DNA of 64,000 bases from contig CM075939.1 of the NCBI GenBank assembly GCA_038030265.1, positions 6,553,253 through 6,617,252 of the forward strand, in the 5' to 3' direction. Of this stretch, positions 48,812 to 60,660 are shown one piece after another. The position numbers and the translations under genes are program-made. How positions within the stretch are numbered: the first letter of the stretch is position 1; the number at the start of each line of letters is the position of its first letter. This DNA comes from Corythucha ciliata. Taxonomy: Eukaryota > Arthropoda > Insecta > Hemiptera > Tingidae. Under the pieces are notes generated by a model. It ran no database searches. It saw only the letters and a list, made by a program, of their open reading frames with translations, and was not told the DNA's origin.

Positions 48812-50565
48812 AATATGCTAATTCAATGCAAAATTATCAGAAAACGCTATTTCGCAGCTGAAATGGAGAAAAATCACTAATTCGCGGATAAAGTTGAGGA
48901 AAAACGTTAATTCGCGGATATGAAAATGAAGAAAATCACTAATTCGCGGCTGAAATTGAGAAAAAGCAAATCCGTATAGCTTCTGAAAGATTCGAGGCTC
49001 AAACTGAGAACCTGCCCTAAACCATAGCAGAAAGTAGAATAAAAATTGCTTATGTGGGGCAAAAATCTAAAAAACAACGCGGCTAAAAATGAAAAAAATA
49101 TATTAGTTAGGGCGGCTAGCATTAAGAAAAACACTAATTTTCAACTCAAACTGAGAAAAAAAATGAAATATGTAGCTGAAAATGAGGAAAACGATAATTC
49201 CAGGGTAAAATTGAGGAAAAGCGCTAACCAGTGGCCAAAATTGGGAAAAATTACTAAAAGTTCGAGGCCAAAACTAAACAATAAACGCTAATCCATAGCA
49301 AAAATTAAAGGAAAAAAATGTCAATGTGGGACTGAAATGTGAAAAAAAAATAAAATAAAAAATAAATAAATAAACGCAGCTAATGTTGAAAACATTCACT
49401 AATACACACACTAAACTCTAGTTTTCAGCTAAAATAGGGAAAAAGTGCTATTCCCGGTTAAAAATTGAGTAAAACGCCAATTCGTGGCTAAAATTGAGAA
49501 AAAAAATTGCGGATAAAGTGTTTAAGAATTTCTAATTCCGCCATCTCGCCTTCTGAGGGCAACTTTGTGACTGAAATTGAGACACGGCTAGAACTGAGAA
49601 GAAGCGCTAATCAATAGTTAAAATTTTTAAAAAATGCTACTGCGGTGCTAAAATGGAGAAGAACCCGCTAATTTGCAGCTAATATTGAGAAAATCAGTAA
49701 TTATTTGGCTAAAATTAAGAGAAAGGTTAATTATCAGCCTGAATTGAAAAAAAAAATTGCTAATACGCTGCCAAAAATGGAAAAATTGTCAATTTGCACT
49801 TAAAATATTGGAAAACGCCAATTTGTGGTTAAAATGAACAGAATTCGCTAACTTACGGCTTAGAAACGCTACTACGTTGCTAAAATTACGAAAAAGCGCT
49901 AATTTGTTGCAGCTGAAATATTGGGAAATCACTAATTCACGGCTAAAATTGAGAAAATTCGCGGCTTCCTCGGTCAGCGCCGGAAAAAGCGGCAATATTA
50001 TGGCTATGGGTGAAAAACCCGCAAATTCGCGGCTAAAACTGAGAAAAAACCACTAATTCGTAGCGTTATGGTTATGGTGAACATAAAAATGCTAATTTTA
50101 CGTAAACATTTAGAAAAAAACCGCTATTTTGCGGCTAATATTGAGTAAAACGCTAATTTTCAGTTCAAACTGAGTAAAGTGCTAATTCCCTCGTCCCTGC
50201 AAGGAAAAATCGCTAAGTTGCAGCTAAAAATTGTGGAAAATGCCAACTCGATAAAAAGTTGAGAAACATCGCTGATTCACAGTCACAGGAATAAAAAGCT
50301 ACTTTGCTGCTAAAGTTGAGAAAAAGTGCGTGTTTATGTCTATAAGTTGGGGAGGGGGGGGGATTACCCACTAATCAGTGGCTAGTTTGGGGCGAAAAGC
50401 GCTAATTTGCTGGAAAAGTCGACCAAAAGCGCTCATTCGCGGCTAAAATGGAGAAATTCGCGGCTTAAACTTGGCACTAGCGCTGTTTGGCGGATAGGCT
50501 GTGGAAATAGCGGTGATTTGCCTAAAAATAAGAAAAAGACCTCGGCTGCAATTAGGAAAAGGCCT
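48812..50565 (+). repeat. satellite block, forward, higher-order copy
   Basis: About 49580-50060 matches 12740-13200 and 32090-32530 closely. No gene is visible. Confidence 0.85.
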
Positions 50566-50660
50566 TATAGCGGTTACCAATAGAGGTTTAGTAGACTTTT
50601 AGGGGCCTCTTGAAGATTTCCGCCCCCGGCTCCGATACGTGTAGGGCCACCAGTGCTGAG
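50566..50660 (+). repeat. array-terminal module
   Basis: GGTTACCAATAGAGGTTTAG, ACTTTTAGGGGCCTCTTGAA, GATACGTGTAGGGCCACCAG. It continues into the block shared with 13430-14330. Confidence 0.65.
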
Positions 50661-51210
50661 CAGTTCGGATCCCCCCCCCCCTTCTATAAAATACCATTTT
50701 GCGAATCAATTATGCCTGCATGTGCAAAAATACAATTGTTGAGGCAAAAATTCCTAATCCATCACTAAATTTACTGCCACTTCATGAAATTCTCTCTTTT
50801 CTGGGTTAATTTTCCTTGGTAATTTGAGTCCTAAAGACACAGTTTTACTAGATAAATGACGTGTTATAAGCTAAATCGGCTACTTCGGCCACAAAATGGC
50901 ATATTCACACTATCCAGAGCAGAAACTTAGTGCGAAAGAGCAAGAGTATGCAGTGAACAGTAGCGTACCGAGGTTATGGCTAGGGGGGCGGACCGCCCAG
51001 GGCCACCTATCAGATAGGACCCCCGAAAAGCTTAAATATGGAAAAATGATTATTTTTAGGTTCATGTTCACATTTCATGTACGTGAGAATTAAGGAGTTT
51101 TGTTTGGTATACGATTGGACAGTGACTAGGCTCCTTTCGACGATTTTTTTTATTCCATCCGACTTGGAGAATAGACCTTTACTGGTGATCTGCAAACAGT
51201 GTGGCTAAAT
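50661..51210 (+). repeat. duplicated flank carrying the empty tRNA-element site
   Basis: Matches 13450-13627 and 14209-14330 as one continuous stretch. AGTTTTACTAGATAAATGAC at about 50840-50860 is the unoccupied target. After about 50980 the similarity ends and no gene is recognised. Confidence 0.75.
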
Positions 51211-53515
51211 ATTCGGTCGAGCCCACGAAAGCGAAATTCTGACAGCTAAAATGGAGAAAATGTGTGCCTTCTGGAAGAAAATTCGCGGCTATAATAGAGA
51301 AAATACGCAGATTCCCAAGTTATATACTTTAGGTCCTTAAGCCTGCGTAAAATTGAGAAGGTGCTCTAATGTATACCAATGTTGGGGCGAGTAGGCGGCC
51401 AAAAATGTGGAAAAAGAGCTAATATTTGTGGCTAAAACTGCAAAAAAGCGCTCATTTCTGGTTTCTCCATGCAACTTTTAGATCATAGTTTAGAAAAAAT
51501 CGCTGATTCACGGTGTATAGTGGCAATTTTAGGGCTAATCCGTCGATAAAATTAAGTAAACGTGGTAATTCGCGAATAAACTGTAGGGAAAACGTTAATT
51601 TGCGGATAAAAATGAAAAAAATCCCTTATTCGCGGCTAAAATTGAGAAAACGCCAATTTATAGCAAAAATGGATAAAAATCGCTAATTCATGGAATAATG
51701 CCCGCTTTATCAATCGTTGGTTAAAGAGCTGACTAAAAACTTCATTTGTTTCGTGATCAAATATTTCGTCATGGTTCATTTGCGTCGATTACTGACATTA
51801 GACAGATGATTTGCCTAAATCAGTTCTTTAATGGCGTTTTCCATTTAGGTACATAAAATTCCGCTCTGGTGTCGAGCATTTCCGCCCGTCTTCTCCGTCA
51901 GCATGTGATATAATTCATAGAAGACGGGTGGGAATGCTCGGCTTCAGAGCGGAATTTTATGTAAATGGAAATTTAGCGACTAAAATTAGGAATATCGATA
52001 ATTCAAGGCCAAAATTGAGACAAATCGCGCTCTGAAAATTTCTCAAATGAGTTCAAACGCTAATTCGCGGTGAAAATGAAAAGGAATCGCTAATTAATTC
52101 TCGCCTATAATTAATAAAAAAGTGCTAATTCGCTGATAAAGGGTAGAAAAAACGTTAATTCGTGGATTCAAACGAAAACAAAAAAAATCACAAATTCACC
52201 GATAAGACTGGAGAAAACGCAAATCCTTGGTTTCTGAACCAGAATTCAAGAGGCTAAAACTTGAGAAAGAGCGCTAATCCGTGACTAAAAGTGAAAAAGA
52301 ATCCTAATGCGGAGCTAAAATTAAAAAAAAAAAACGCTGATTTGCGGCTGATATTGAGAAAACTCTTAATTAACGCTCTAAAACGAGTAAAAACGTTCAT
52401 TTTAAGCTCAGTTGTAGAAAAAGTGCGAATTATAGCGGGTATAAATGGAAAAAAATCAATTTACAGATATAATTGAGAAAACGCGATCACATGGCTATAA
52501 AATTGGAAAAAAATCGATAATTGACCGCTGCTTGAAATTGGAAAAAACTAAATCGCGGCTAAAATTGAGAAAACACGCTTTAACTCGCAGCTAAAATTGA
52601 TAAAATTTGTTAATCCGCAGATTTGAAATTAAGAAAAGGCGCTAATTCGCGGCTAAAACAAGGGGGGAGGATTTTTTTTTTTTTTGGTGCAGATATCATC
52701 TGTTTAGACATTTTGCCGATTTTAGGTGAAGGAGAAGGAGTAGGATTTTAGGAAATTGAGAAAACATACCAATTTGCAGTTTCCACGATGCAAACTTCGT
52801 CCGGGACGAAATTAAGAAAATGCGCTAATTCACGGGTTATAGAGCTCTTTTCACAGCTAAAATTGACAAAATAAATTGCCCGTTCAATGTAGAATTGAGA
52901 AAAATCACTCATTTGCGGCTAAAATTGGGGGAAAACGCCAGTTCACGGCTAAAATTGAGAAATGGTGCTTATTCACGCAGGTAAAATTGAGAGAAGGCGC
53001 CAGATCGTGGTTTCTCAAACAAACATCTCGGTAAACATTGCGAAAAAGTGATAATTTACCGTTTTTATACATATATAGTATATGGCAAGTTTGCGGGTAA
53101 AATTGAGAAAGAGCGCGTACATTTTTGAAAAAATGCTTATATTCACGGCTAAAATTAAGGAAAATTGTTCGTTCGCAGGTGAAATTGAGGAAAATACCAA
53201 TTTCAAGGTTTCGGGATGCAACGTTCAAGTCAAAATTAATGAAATTGGCTCACATGCGGGTTATGTGGACCTTTTCACTGCTACAATTTGAAGGGAGAAA
53301 AAATTGCTCAAGGCAGAATTGGGGAAAAGCACTAATTTGCTGCTAAAATCACGAATCTGTCACCGTTTGTTGTTGATTGATGGAATTGTCGTGGCTAAAA
53401 TTGAGAAATTGCGTTCATCCACAGGTTAAATTGAGGAAAAACTGGTCTTTTGCGGCTGAAGTTGACAGATCGAAAGCACCAATTCGCGGACATTTTAACG
53501 GCTAAAATAAAGAAA
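51211..53515 (+). repeat. satellite field, forward, strongly diverged
   Basis: Irregular units with more substitutions than other blocks. A hairpin insert lies at 51841-51967, and a T-run with a GAAGGAGAAGGAG patch at 52670-52750. No gene is visible. Confidence 0.75.
51841..51967. mobile_element. small hairpin (foldback) element in satellite
   Basis: CCATTTAGGTACATAAAATT onward (51841-51894) is inverted at 51917-51967 (ending AATTTTATGTAAATGG). The loop is about 22 bp. With arms of about 50 bp and few mismatches, it is likely a foldback or MITE-like insertion. No target duplication was identified. Confidence 0.65.
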
Positions 53516-54415
53516 ATAGGTTATTAATATTATTAGTTTTTAAGCCATACAACTTGAGTAATGTTATGTTTTTAGGGTTTTGGCTTTCTTCTTCTTCTAC
53601 TTCTTCGTTTCCTGAGCTTTCGCCTTCTTTTGCTAAAGGTATCGTCAGAGAACTTTTTTTTTTTTTTTTTTTCCAAAAAACATTAATCAAGAAAATGGGT
53701 TGTTTGTAGCCTTCTATTTCGAATTTTATGTCGAAAAACTGAAACTTCTCCCCCGGAAAGTGATAACTGTGGAGCTAAACTTTAAATTTTAGACCTGAGA
53801 CGGTAAACAGAGCTGGCATTTCCTCTCCCAGTCTGCACAGCGTATGGCACAGCGGGCTAAACACGATTTGCTAGCCAAAACACACGAAATTGCGCGTCGT
53901 ACCTGCGAAAATGGGATTTTAGCGAGAAAAATCCGCAAAATTGGTTTTATGGATCGAAATACAAGACATTTGAGGAAGAAATGTCAGTAAAAGTGATGTC
54001 TTAGTGGTCGAAATCAGTGATGCTGGTTGCTTAGTGAGGCAGAGATTGTAATGTGCGAAATTTGGTTTTCACCACAAAAAAAAACAAAAAAAAAAAAAAA
54101 AAACAGCGAAATTGGTGTATGTATTAGTAGGGGAAATTCGAGTAATTGGTTATGTTGCTGAGCAATTCCTGCGAAAGTTTTAATCATTAAAAAAGTGTTG
54201 AATACTAAATTTTTGATGAAATTTGGGGGTGGGCACCTGCCCCACGAAATCTGCGCTTTTGATTCTAGGGGAGGGCAACTGCCCACCCCTGCACCGCGCT
54301 GGCTACGCCCATGGAGGGGGGTAATTTCACATTTTTGTCATCATTCCACCCAACCAGCACACTCTTGAATCTGGACATCTTGCTTGCCTCATAATTGCCT
54401 CAATCTCTCAGTTAA
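53516..54415. other. non-satellite spacer
   Basis: Contains CTT-rich and poly-T tracts (53580-53680) and an A-run at 54076-54104. GTGGGCACCTGCCC and GAGGGCAACTGCCCACCCC near 54230-54290 look like a repeat end. No coding frame is recognised. Confidence 0.4.
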
Positions 54416-55625
54416 GGGTGATTTTTGGACTCTACCCGCAAATTAGCGCGTTTCTCAATTTTGGCCGAGTGTATCGTTCTTCTCAATTTCAGCCGCAGAT
54501 TAGCGGTTTTGCCCCACCCCCTCCCATTACCATGAATTTGCGCATTTTCTCAACTTTAGCAGCAAAGTATTGTTTTTATCCCATGAGCGATGTTTCTTAA
54601 TTATCCACGAGATTGGCGTTTTCCTCAATTTTTAGCAGCATATTACCGATTTTTAGTTTTTTTTACCAGGGGATTAGCACTTTTGTCAGTTTCAGCTGAA
54701 AATTTACGTTTTTCTTAAATGTTTTCCTCAATATTAGCCGCAAAATAGATGCAATATTAGCCGCAACCATACGCAATGCATGAGCGATTTTTCTCAGTGT
54801 ACTCGCGAATTAGCGGTTTCTTCACCTATTGCCATAAATTGGCCCTTTTTTTCAATTCCAGCCTGAAAAGTTGCCTTCAGAGTCCGCAAATTGGCGTATA
54901 TTCAGTTTTTGGAGCAAATTAGAATTTTTATCAATTTCAACCGCGAATTAGAGTTTTTTTTAAATTGTAGCGGCGACGCGTCATAGCGTTTCAAACCTGT
55001 GAATTAGCTAATTTTGGCCGAGTGTATCGTTCTTCTCAATTTCAGCCGCAGATTAGAGGTTTTGCCCCACCCCCTTCCACATCCATGAATTTGCGCATTT
55101 TTCAACTTTAGCAGCAAAGCATCGTTTTTATTCTGAGAGCGATGTTTCTTAATTATCCACGAGTTATGGCGTTTTCCTCAATTTTAGCAGCATATTACCG
55201 ATTTTTAAAATTTTTCTTTTCCAGGGGATTAGCACTTTTCTCAGTTTTAGCTGGAAATTAACGTTTTTCTTAAGTGTTTTCCACAATATTAGCCGCGAAA
55301 TAGGGGGACTTTTCACGAATTAGGATTTTTTTGGTTCACCATGCGCAATGCATGGGCGATTTTTCTCACTTTACTCGTGAATTAGCGGTTTCTTCACCTA
55401 TTGCCCTAAATTGGCGCTTTTTTTCAATTTCAGCCTGAAAAGTTGCCTTCGGAATCCACAAATTGGCGTATATTCAGTTTTTGGCGCAAATTAGAATTTT
55501 TCTCAATTTCTACCACGAATTAGCGCTTTTTTTAAATTGTAGCGGCGAGGCGTCGTAGCGTTTCAAACCTTTGAATTAGGGATTTTTCTCAATTTCAGTC
55601 ACAAATTGGCATTTGGCGCAATTTT
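54416..55625 (-). repeat. satellite, inverted, as two tandem copies of about 552 bp
   Basis: Units read as TTTTTCTCAATTTTAGCCGC. The stretch from CGAGTGTATCGTTCTTCTCA at about 54463 recurs at about 55017, giving two copies of a higher-order repeat. Confidence 0.8.
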
Positions 55626-55638
55626 CGGAGTTCCGGAC

Positions 55639-55942
55639 ATCGGGGCCAAGGTGACTAAACTTTCTATAGGTGCCGCAGATCTTCGGCCATTACTGTCCTT
55701 CACCTACGTCACGAGCAGTCCCAACCGCCTTTGCGCTGGACCCAGTACATTATTAATTGTTATTGGGTTGTGATTTTTGAGAAATCATAAACTTCAATTT
55801 CAAAATTAACTTGCTCTGCTGCTCTAGTGTGAGAAATCGGGAGCAAAGGACTGCTGGTTACGTCAGTCTCCACCCCTCCCGTCCGATCGACAGGGGGAAA
55901 TCTGCGGCACCTATAGTAAAGTTTAGTCACCTTGATCGGGGC
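55639..55942. mobile_element. MITE, 288 bp, 34-bp terminal inverted repeats, 8-bp target duplication
   Basis: 55647-55934 begins CAAGGTGACTAAACTTT and ends with its inverse. The inverted repeats run 34 bp with one indel. ATCGGGGC flanks both ends (55639-55646 and 55935-55942). An 8-bp duplication suggests mobilisation by a hAT-like transposase, though P-like families also make 8 bp. It has no coding capacity. A truncated relative lies at 7790-7908. Confidence 0.9.
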
Positions 55943-56460
55943 TAACTTTTTTTATGTAGGTATAGGTTACACAAGGGTTACCTTATCACGATTTGCATGG
56001 GATTGCATGGGAGGGCTGGGTAGATAACAGTCCATCTAAATATAACCTCTTTAGCCCCGATGTCGGCTTCCCTAAATATCCATCACAGTTGGGGGTCTAA
56101 TTCCCCTCCAGTAGGCACAGGAAGGTAATTAAAGGAGTTATTAATAATAGGTTTTCTTTATGAAATTTTTACTAGTCACATTTGATACTTTTTGAGACTC
56201 AAATGCCTTGTTTGAATTGAACAAGCTGGAACAAGCCGGATTGTGGATAAGTGGTAGTTTTTTATCCAAGTGGTTAAGTTTTCAAGTAAAATTAGCGCAT
56301 TAAAAGACGCGATTTCATGAGTTTACCCTATTCTGCAAAGAAAGCGAATTTCATCCCAGAAACTGACTGTGCTCACATAAAAAGGGACAATATGTTCCAC
56401 GAAGAACTTCCACTTTTGCCGGTTAAACGATATCGGTGTAGCCTTCTAATGGATAAAAGC
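55943..56460. other. unassigned spacer
   Basis: AT-rich DNA between the MITE and the next satellite block. CCCGATGTCGG near 56055 echoes the MITE's flank. No coding frame is recognised. Confidence 0.4.
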
Positions 56461-57230
56461 TGTCAATTCTTGAATTAACGATTTGTCTCCATTTTAGCCG
56501 CGAATTAGCGATTTATCTTCATTTCAGCGATTTTCCTTGCAAAGAATTTGTGTTTTTTCTGATTTGAGCCACTAATGAGCCATGTGATTATTACCCGTGA
56601 ATTAGCGCTATCTATTTTAGCCACGAAGTTGTCTCAAGAAACCGCGACTTGCCATTTGCTCTATCAATCCGGGGAATATAGCAAATGTTATCAATTTAAC
56701 GCCGTAAACATCCATTTTTTCCTGACTTCAGCCGCAAATTAGCGTTTTTCATCAGTCTATCAGCTAATTAGGGATTTTTCTACGTTTCATCAACGAATTA
56801 AAGTTCCCCAATTTTCCCGCGAACTACCCAACGCTTTTTCTGAAATTAGCGATTTTTTTTCACTTTCTGGCACGAAGTTACGATCAGAAGCCGCGAATTG
56901 ACGTTTTCTCTACTTTAATCCACGAATTAGTCAATTTTATTGATAAATTAGCAAGTTTTCTCCATTTTAGCCGCTAATTAGCAATTTTGGTGTCATTTCT
57001 GCAAGTTTTCACCCTTATTAGCCGTGAATTATAGCGATTTATCTGAATTTTGCAGTGAGTTTGTATTTTTCTTTATTTCAGCCACTAATTAGCGATTTTT
57101 CTCAATTGCATCCATGAATTAGCAACTTTTCTTAATTTCAGCTCGGCTTAGCGATTTGCTTCGCTTGCTTTTAGCTATGAATTAGCGTTTTTTCGCAGTT
57201 TGAGCCTTCAGAAGCTCAAAATTTCGTTTC
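56461..57230 (-). repeat. satellite block, inverted
   Basis: Units of the form CATTTTAGCCGCGAATTAGC with period about 28 bp but many deletions. Confidence 0.8.
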
Positions 57231-59600
57231 CTTATATCTAGCATCTGGGCCTTTTATTTATTTATTCGTCACGAAGGCTCAGCTGAGTCAGCGGGCCATA
57301 CTTTTTGGCCCGCGAGCTCTCGGTTGGGCCCACGGCGGCGGCCTACGCCTTGGCGTCCTCTATTTGGCCGCGTATACAATATATTTGGTGCTTAACTCCA
57401 CTTCCCCTTTTTTTGTAGCTCCTTGATGAGACCGGGCATTCTATCCCCCCCCCCCCGTCACTGTTTGAAGGAGCTAAATTGGGTTCTCGAAAGTTATAGA
57501 TCCATGGCAATTTTAGGTTCTTTTAAAAAGACAAGTCCACGAAATTGCTCTTTTTATGAGACATGACAGTAAAGTTTGAATATACGCCACTCCATTGAAA
57601 TTGCCAAATTGCAAATACATTGTGATGGATTTATTTGGAGGAATTTCGAGCTTGACTTGACGGGAAAAGAAAAATGTCAGTTGGCTACGATGCTCTGGGG
57701 TTGAATTGATAAAAACTGAGAGTTTGGCCGCTTCGCGGCTAAGAAAAAAACCTGACCTTGAAGGAGGATAAAATTGAAATGTTGGGAGAAGGGCGGTTCT
57801 GCGGTCAATGTTTCGGAAATCCGCAAGTTTGGTCCTGTGAGCCCGAACAGAATAATTTAAGTCCTATTAGACCTTATTTTTGGGCTAATAATTATACACC
57901 TAAATGTTTGTTGAGTTCTATAGCAGTCGCGGGAAAGCCCTCGTCAAAGAGACGTTAAAAGAGTACAACTTTCGTATAAAATTCCGGTTCTTCGAGAACG
58001 CTTCGCTTGCTTTTCGCTTAACTCGAGTGGAAAACAGGGTTAGTCCACCGTTGACTTAATTCAGTTTCCAACCCACACCGGAAAGCCCGCTAAAAATTTT
58101 GTCAACGACGCGAAAACTCACACCGGATCGTGTACCGTTAGCTGGTAACTGTGTTGTGTAGGGAGACAATGAAAACAATGGTTTCTTGTACCCTATATAT
58201 AATATAATAGTTATCAAATAAATGAGTGGTAAAGCTCCTGAAATTATTGTTTCTCAATAAGTGGCTACAGTGGTCAAAGAAGGCGATTTGGCGAGCATTG
58301 TTTTTTTCAAAATAATTATACAGCTATTCTTTCACGTTTCAATCCGCCCCGTTTTAGGGCAATGTGGCGTTTGATTTGAAAGGGGGGGGGGGATGAAAAT
58401 CTGAAACAATTTTTTTTTTCTCTTTATTGGGGCAGGAAACATTTTGAAGCTTATTATTACAGTGAAGCCACAAAGGTCTGAGGAAACAGGAGGGAAAAAA
58501 AAAGAGTTAAAATACGGTTCAGTGGTTCACCGAGGGTTTTTTTCTCTTCACTCGGCTTCGTACATGAATTCAGCCGGAACACCGCTGAACCCGTTCCATC
58601 CAACTCTTGAAGAATTAGTTATTTAGCCTCCTTTCTCCCCAGTAACATTCAAACAGGAAAAGTTTATTACCAGATCGTGATAAAAAAAAAAAAATGTTGA
58701 AGTTTTTGAAGAGCTTTCGGACTCAGCACTTCTTTTTTAACGATTGCTCAACTAACAAACCCCTCCCTCCCCCCTCATGGACCCTTCATTTCAGGAAATA
58801 AATCTCGTTTACCCTTTTTTTTTTCAGTTCTTCGGAGCAAAGACGAGGGAGAATGAAAGCGATATATTATTTTAAAAATGCAAAGGCGCTGTTTTTAATT
58901 TTTCCCTCGGCAATTTCAAAAGTCCATCGCGTGTATAAAAGAAAGGCTGAGTTGGATTCTTAACATTTTACGAGATTATTGTTCTTCTCTTTTGAGTTAC
59001 CTTCCTTTGTTTAATCGGAATTAAACGGCTGCGTTCCAGCTATAAATACTCGGCATTTTATACACTTTTTTTTTCCTCTTCTTATTGTTGCTCAAGAGCT
59101 TCATCTCTTGGACGTCTTGCTCGAATAAGTCTAGAAAAAATAAAATGGTTCAACTTTTCAACCTGTGGGCGTTATAGTACAATGAAAGTTTGATTCTTGA
59201 CACTTTCTTTCTTCAATTGGGAAAAACTTTCGTTTTCTATCGAATCCTTCTTTCATTGTTTCCTTCATTAAGTGTACAAAAACGATTCCCATCGCGGTAT
59301 TATCTTACCCCCCCCCCCTAACACTGCCGCGTTTTTTCTGTTTTATAAAAAATATACTATTCTCACAAAATTAAAAAACCCTGGGGATTGTGGTTCAAGT
59401 TTCTTGTTCATATTCCCAGATGATAGGCTTTCCGTGCCATTCTCACACTATCAATTTTACCTTTCTCTGAAAGTCTCAAATGCCTTAAAAAGAATTAGAA
59501 AAGAAAATGCGCGTTAATTGCTTCGCAATATCAAAACCTTGAGCAACTCGAAATATTGCGTTATACCAGTACTGGTCTGATGGTTGTGGTAGTGGTGCTG
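57231..59600. other. unassigned non-satellite region
   Basis: Several A, T, C and G homopolymers and short frames. The longest cysteine-containing one (57758-57958, FCGQCFGNPQVWSC) has no recognisable relatives or splice context. I see no convincing gene. It may be intronic or intergenic. Confidence 0.4.
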
Positions 59601-59664
59601 GTGGGGGGGTAAGGGTGTGGCGAAAATTTTCGACCCCCTTGGTGATGTGGCGAAAACTTCAAAT

Positions 59665-59682
59665 TGGTGACCCGCGACGTTC
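59665..59682 (+). promoter_or_regulatory. primer binding site, tRNA-Trp type
   Basis: TGGTGACCCGCGACGTTC. A tRNA-Trp primer would give TGGTGACCCCGACGTGA, so the match is close but not exact. Confidence 0.6.
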
Positions 59683-59726
59683 ATTAACGCGAACATTCGA
59701 CATCCGACCCCGACGCTCGACGTAAC

Positions 59727-60640
59727 ATGGCCAACATCGAAGAATTGGTTGAGCAACTCGCTCAATTACGCCAACAAATTCAAGAGTTGACGCCTCCCGC
59801 CGCTCCACCGGTCGGCGACGATAATCAAGCCGCTCCTCAAAACGCAAACCCCGCCTTCGTCAGCCGCGTCACTCCGAAACTTCCTCCGTTCTGGAGAAAT
59901 AAACTGACATTGTGGTTTTCTCAAGTAGATGCCCAATTCGCTCTCGCCGGCATCACTCAAGAGACAACGAAGTATTCGCATTCAATCTCTCAACTCGACG
60001 AACGATATATCAGCGAAATCGAAGACCTAGTAGCAACACCTCCTGCGCAGAACCCCTATACAACTCTCAAAAACGCTCTCATCGAACGCCTTTCTGTTTC
60101 CGAGTCTCAACGTGTTCGACAGCTACTCTCCCAAGAGGAATTAGGTGACTGGAAACCATCATCGCAATTCCTCCAACACTTACGATCTCTGGCTGGACCG
60201 ACCCCGGTGCATGAAAATCTGTTAAGATCTTTGTGGATCCAACGTCTCCCCCCCCTGTCCAAGCCATTCTCCAAACACAGTCTGACTCGCCACTCGACCG
60301 TCTCTCCGCAACAGCGGACAAAATAATGGAAATTCAACCTGCCATAGCTTCTTCTCATCCCTCTTTCCCCGTCGTCAACGCTGTATCTCCCCCAGGACAA
60401 GATATCAGTCGTGAACTCACCGAGATTCGTCAACAGCTCGCAGACCTCACACTCCGAATTTCCAACAACCCTCGACACTCTCGCTCCCGTTCTCGTCAAA
60501 GTCATTCAACCCGTTCTCGCAGTCCATCGGCAGCTTCACAATCGACATTCTGTTGGTACCACGCCAAGTTCAATGAACGAGCATCAAAATGCAGACCGCC
60601 CTGTTCATTTCATTCAAAAAACGCCACCAGCAGCCAGTAA
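59727..60640 (+). pseudogene. gag: CsRn1-like gag, one frameshift
   Basis: ATG at 59727: MANIEELVEQLAQLRQQIQE (coiled-coil-like start), then the clade-typical PPFWRNKLTLWFSQVDAQFA. The frame changes near 60250 at a C-run. The second part ends in an Arg/Ser-rich stretch and CWYHAKFNERASKCRPPCSF, a CX3H...CX3C zinc motif used by CsRn1 relatives in place of CCHC knuckles. It stops at 60638-60640. Confidence 0.8.
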
Positions 60641-60660
60641 CGGCGGCAGCTGACTGCAAA

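Noticed and set aside
13321..50660. Helitron 3' ends at the array termini
   Set aside because: No CTRR end with a preceding hairpin and no AT target was found at the shared boundary; only the constant module is supported.
57758..57958. 66-codon frame with four cysteines
   Set aside because: No recognisable family, no convincing splice sites and no repeat of the pattern nearby. It is too short to call.
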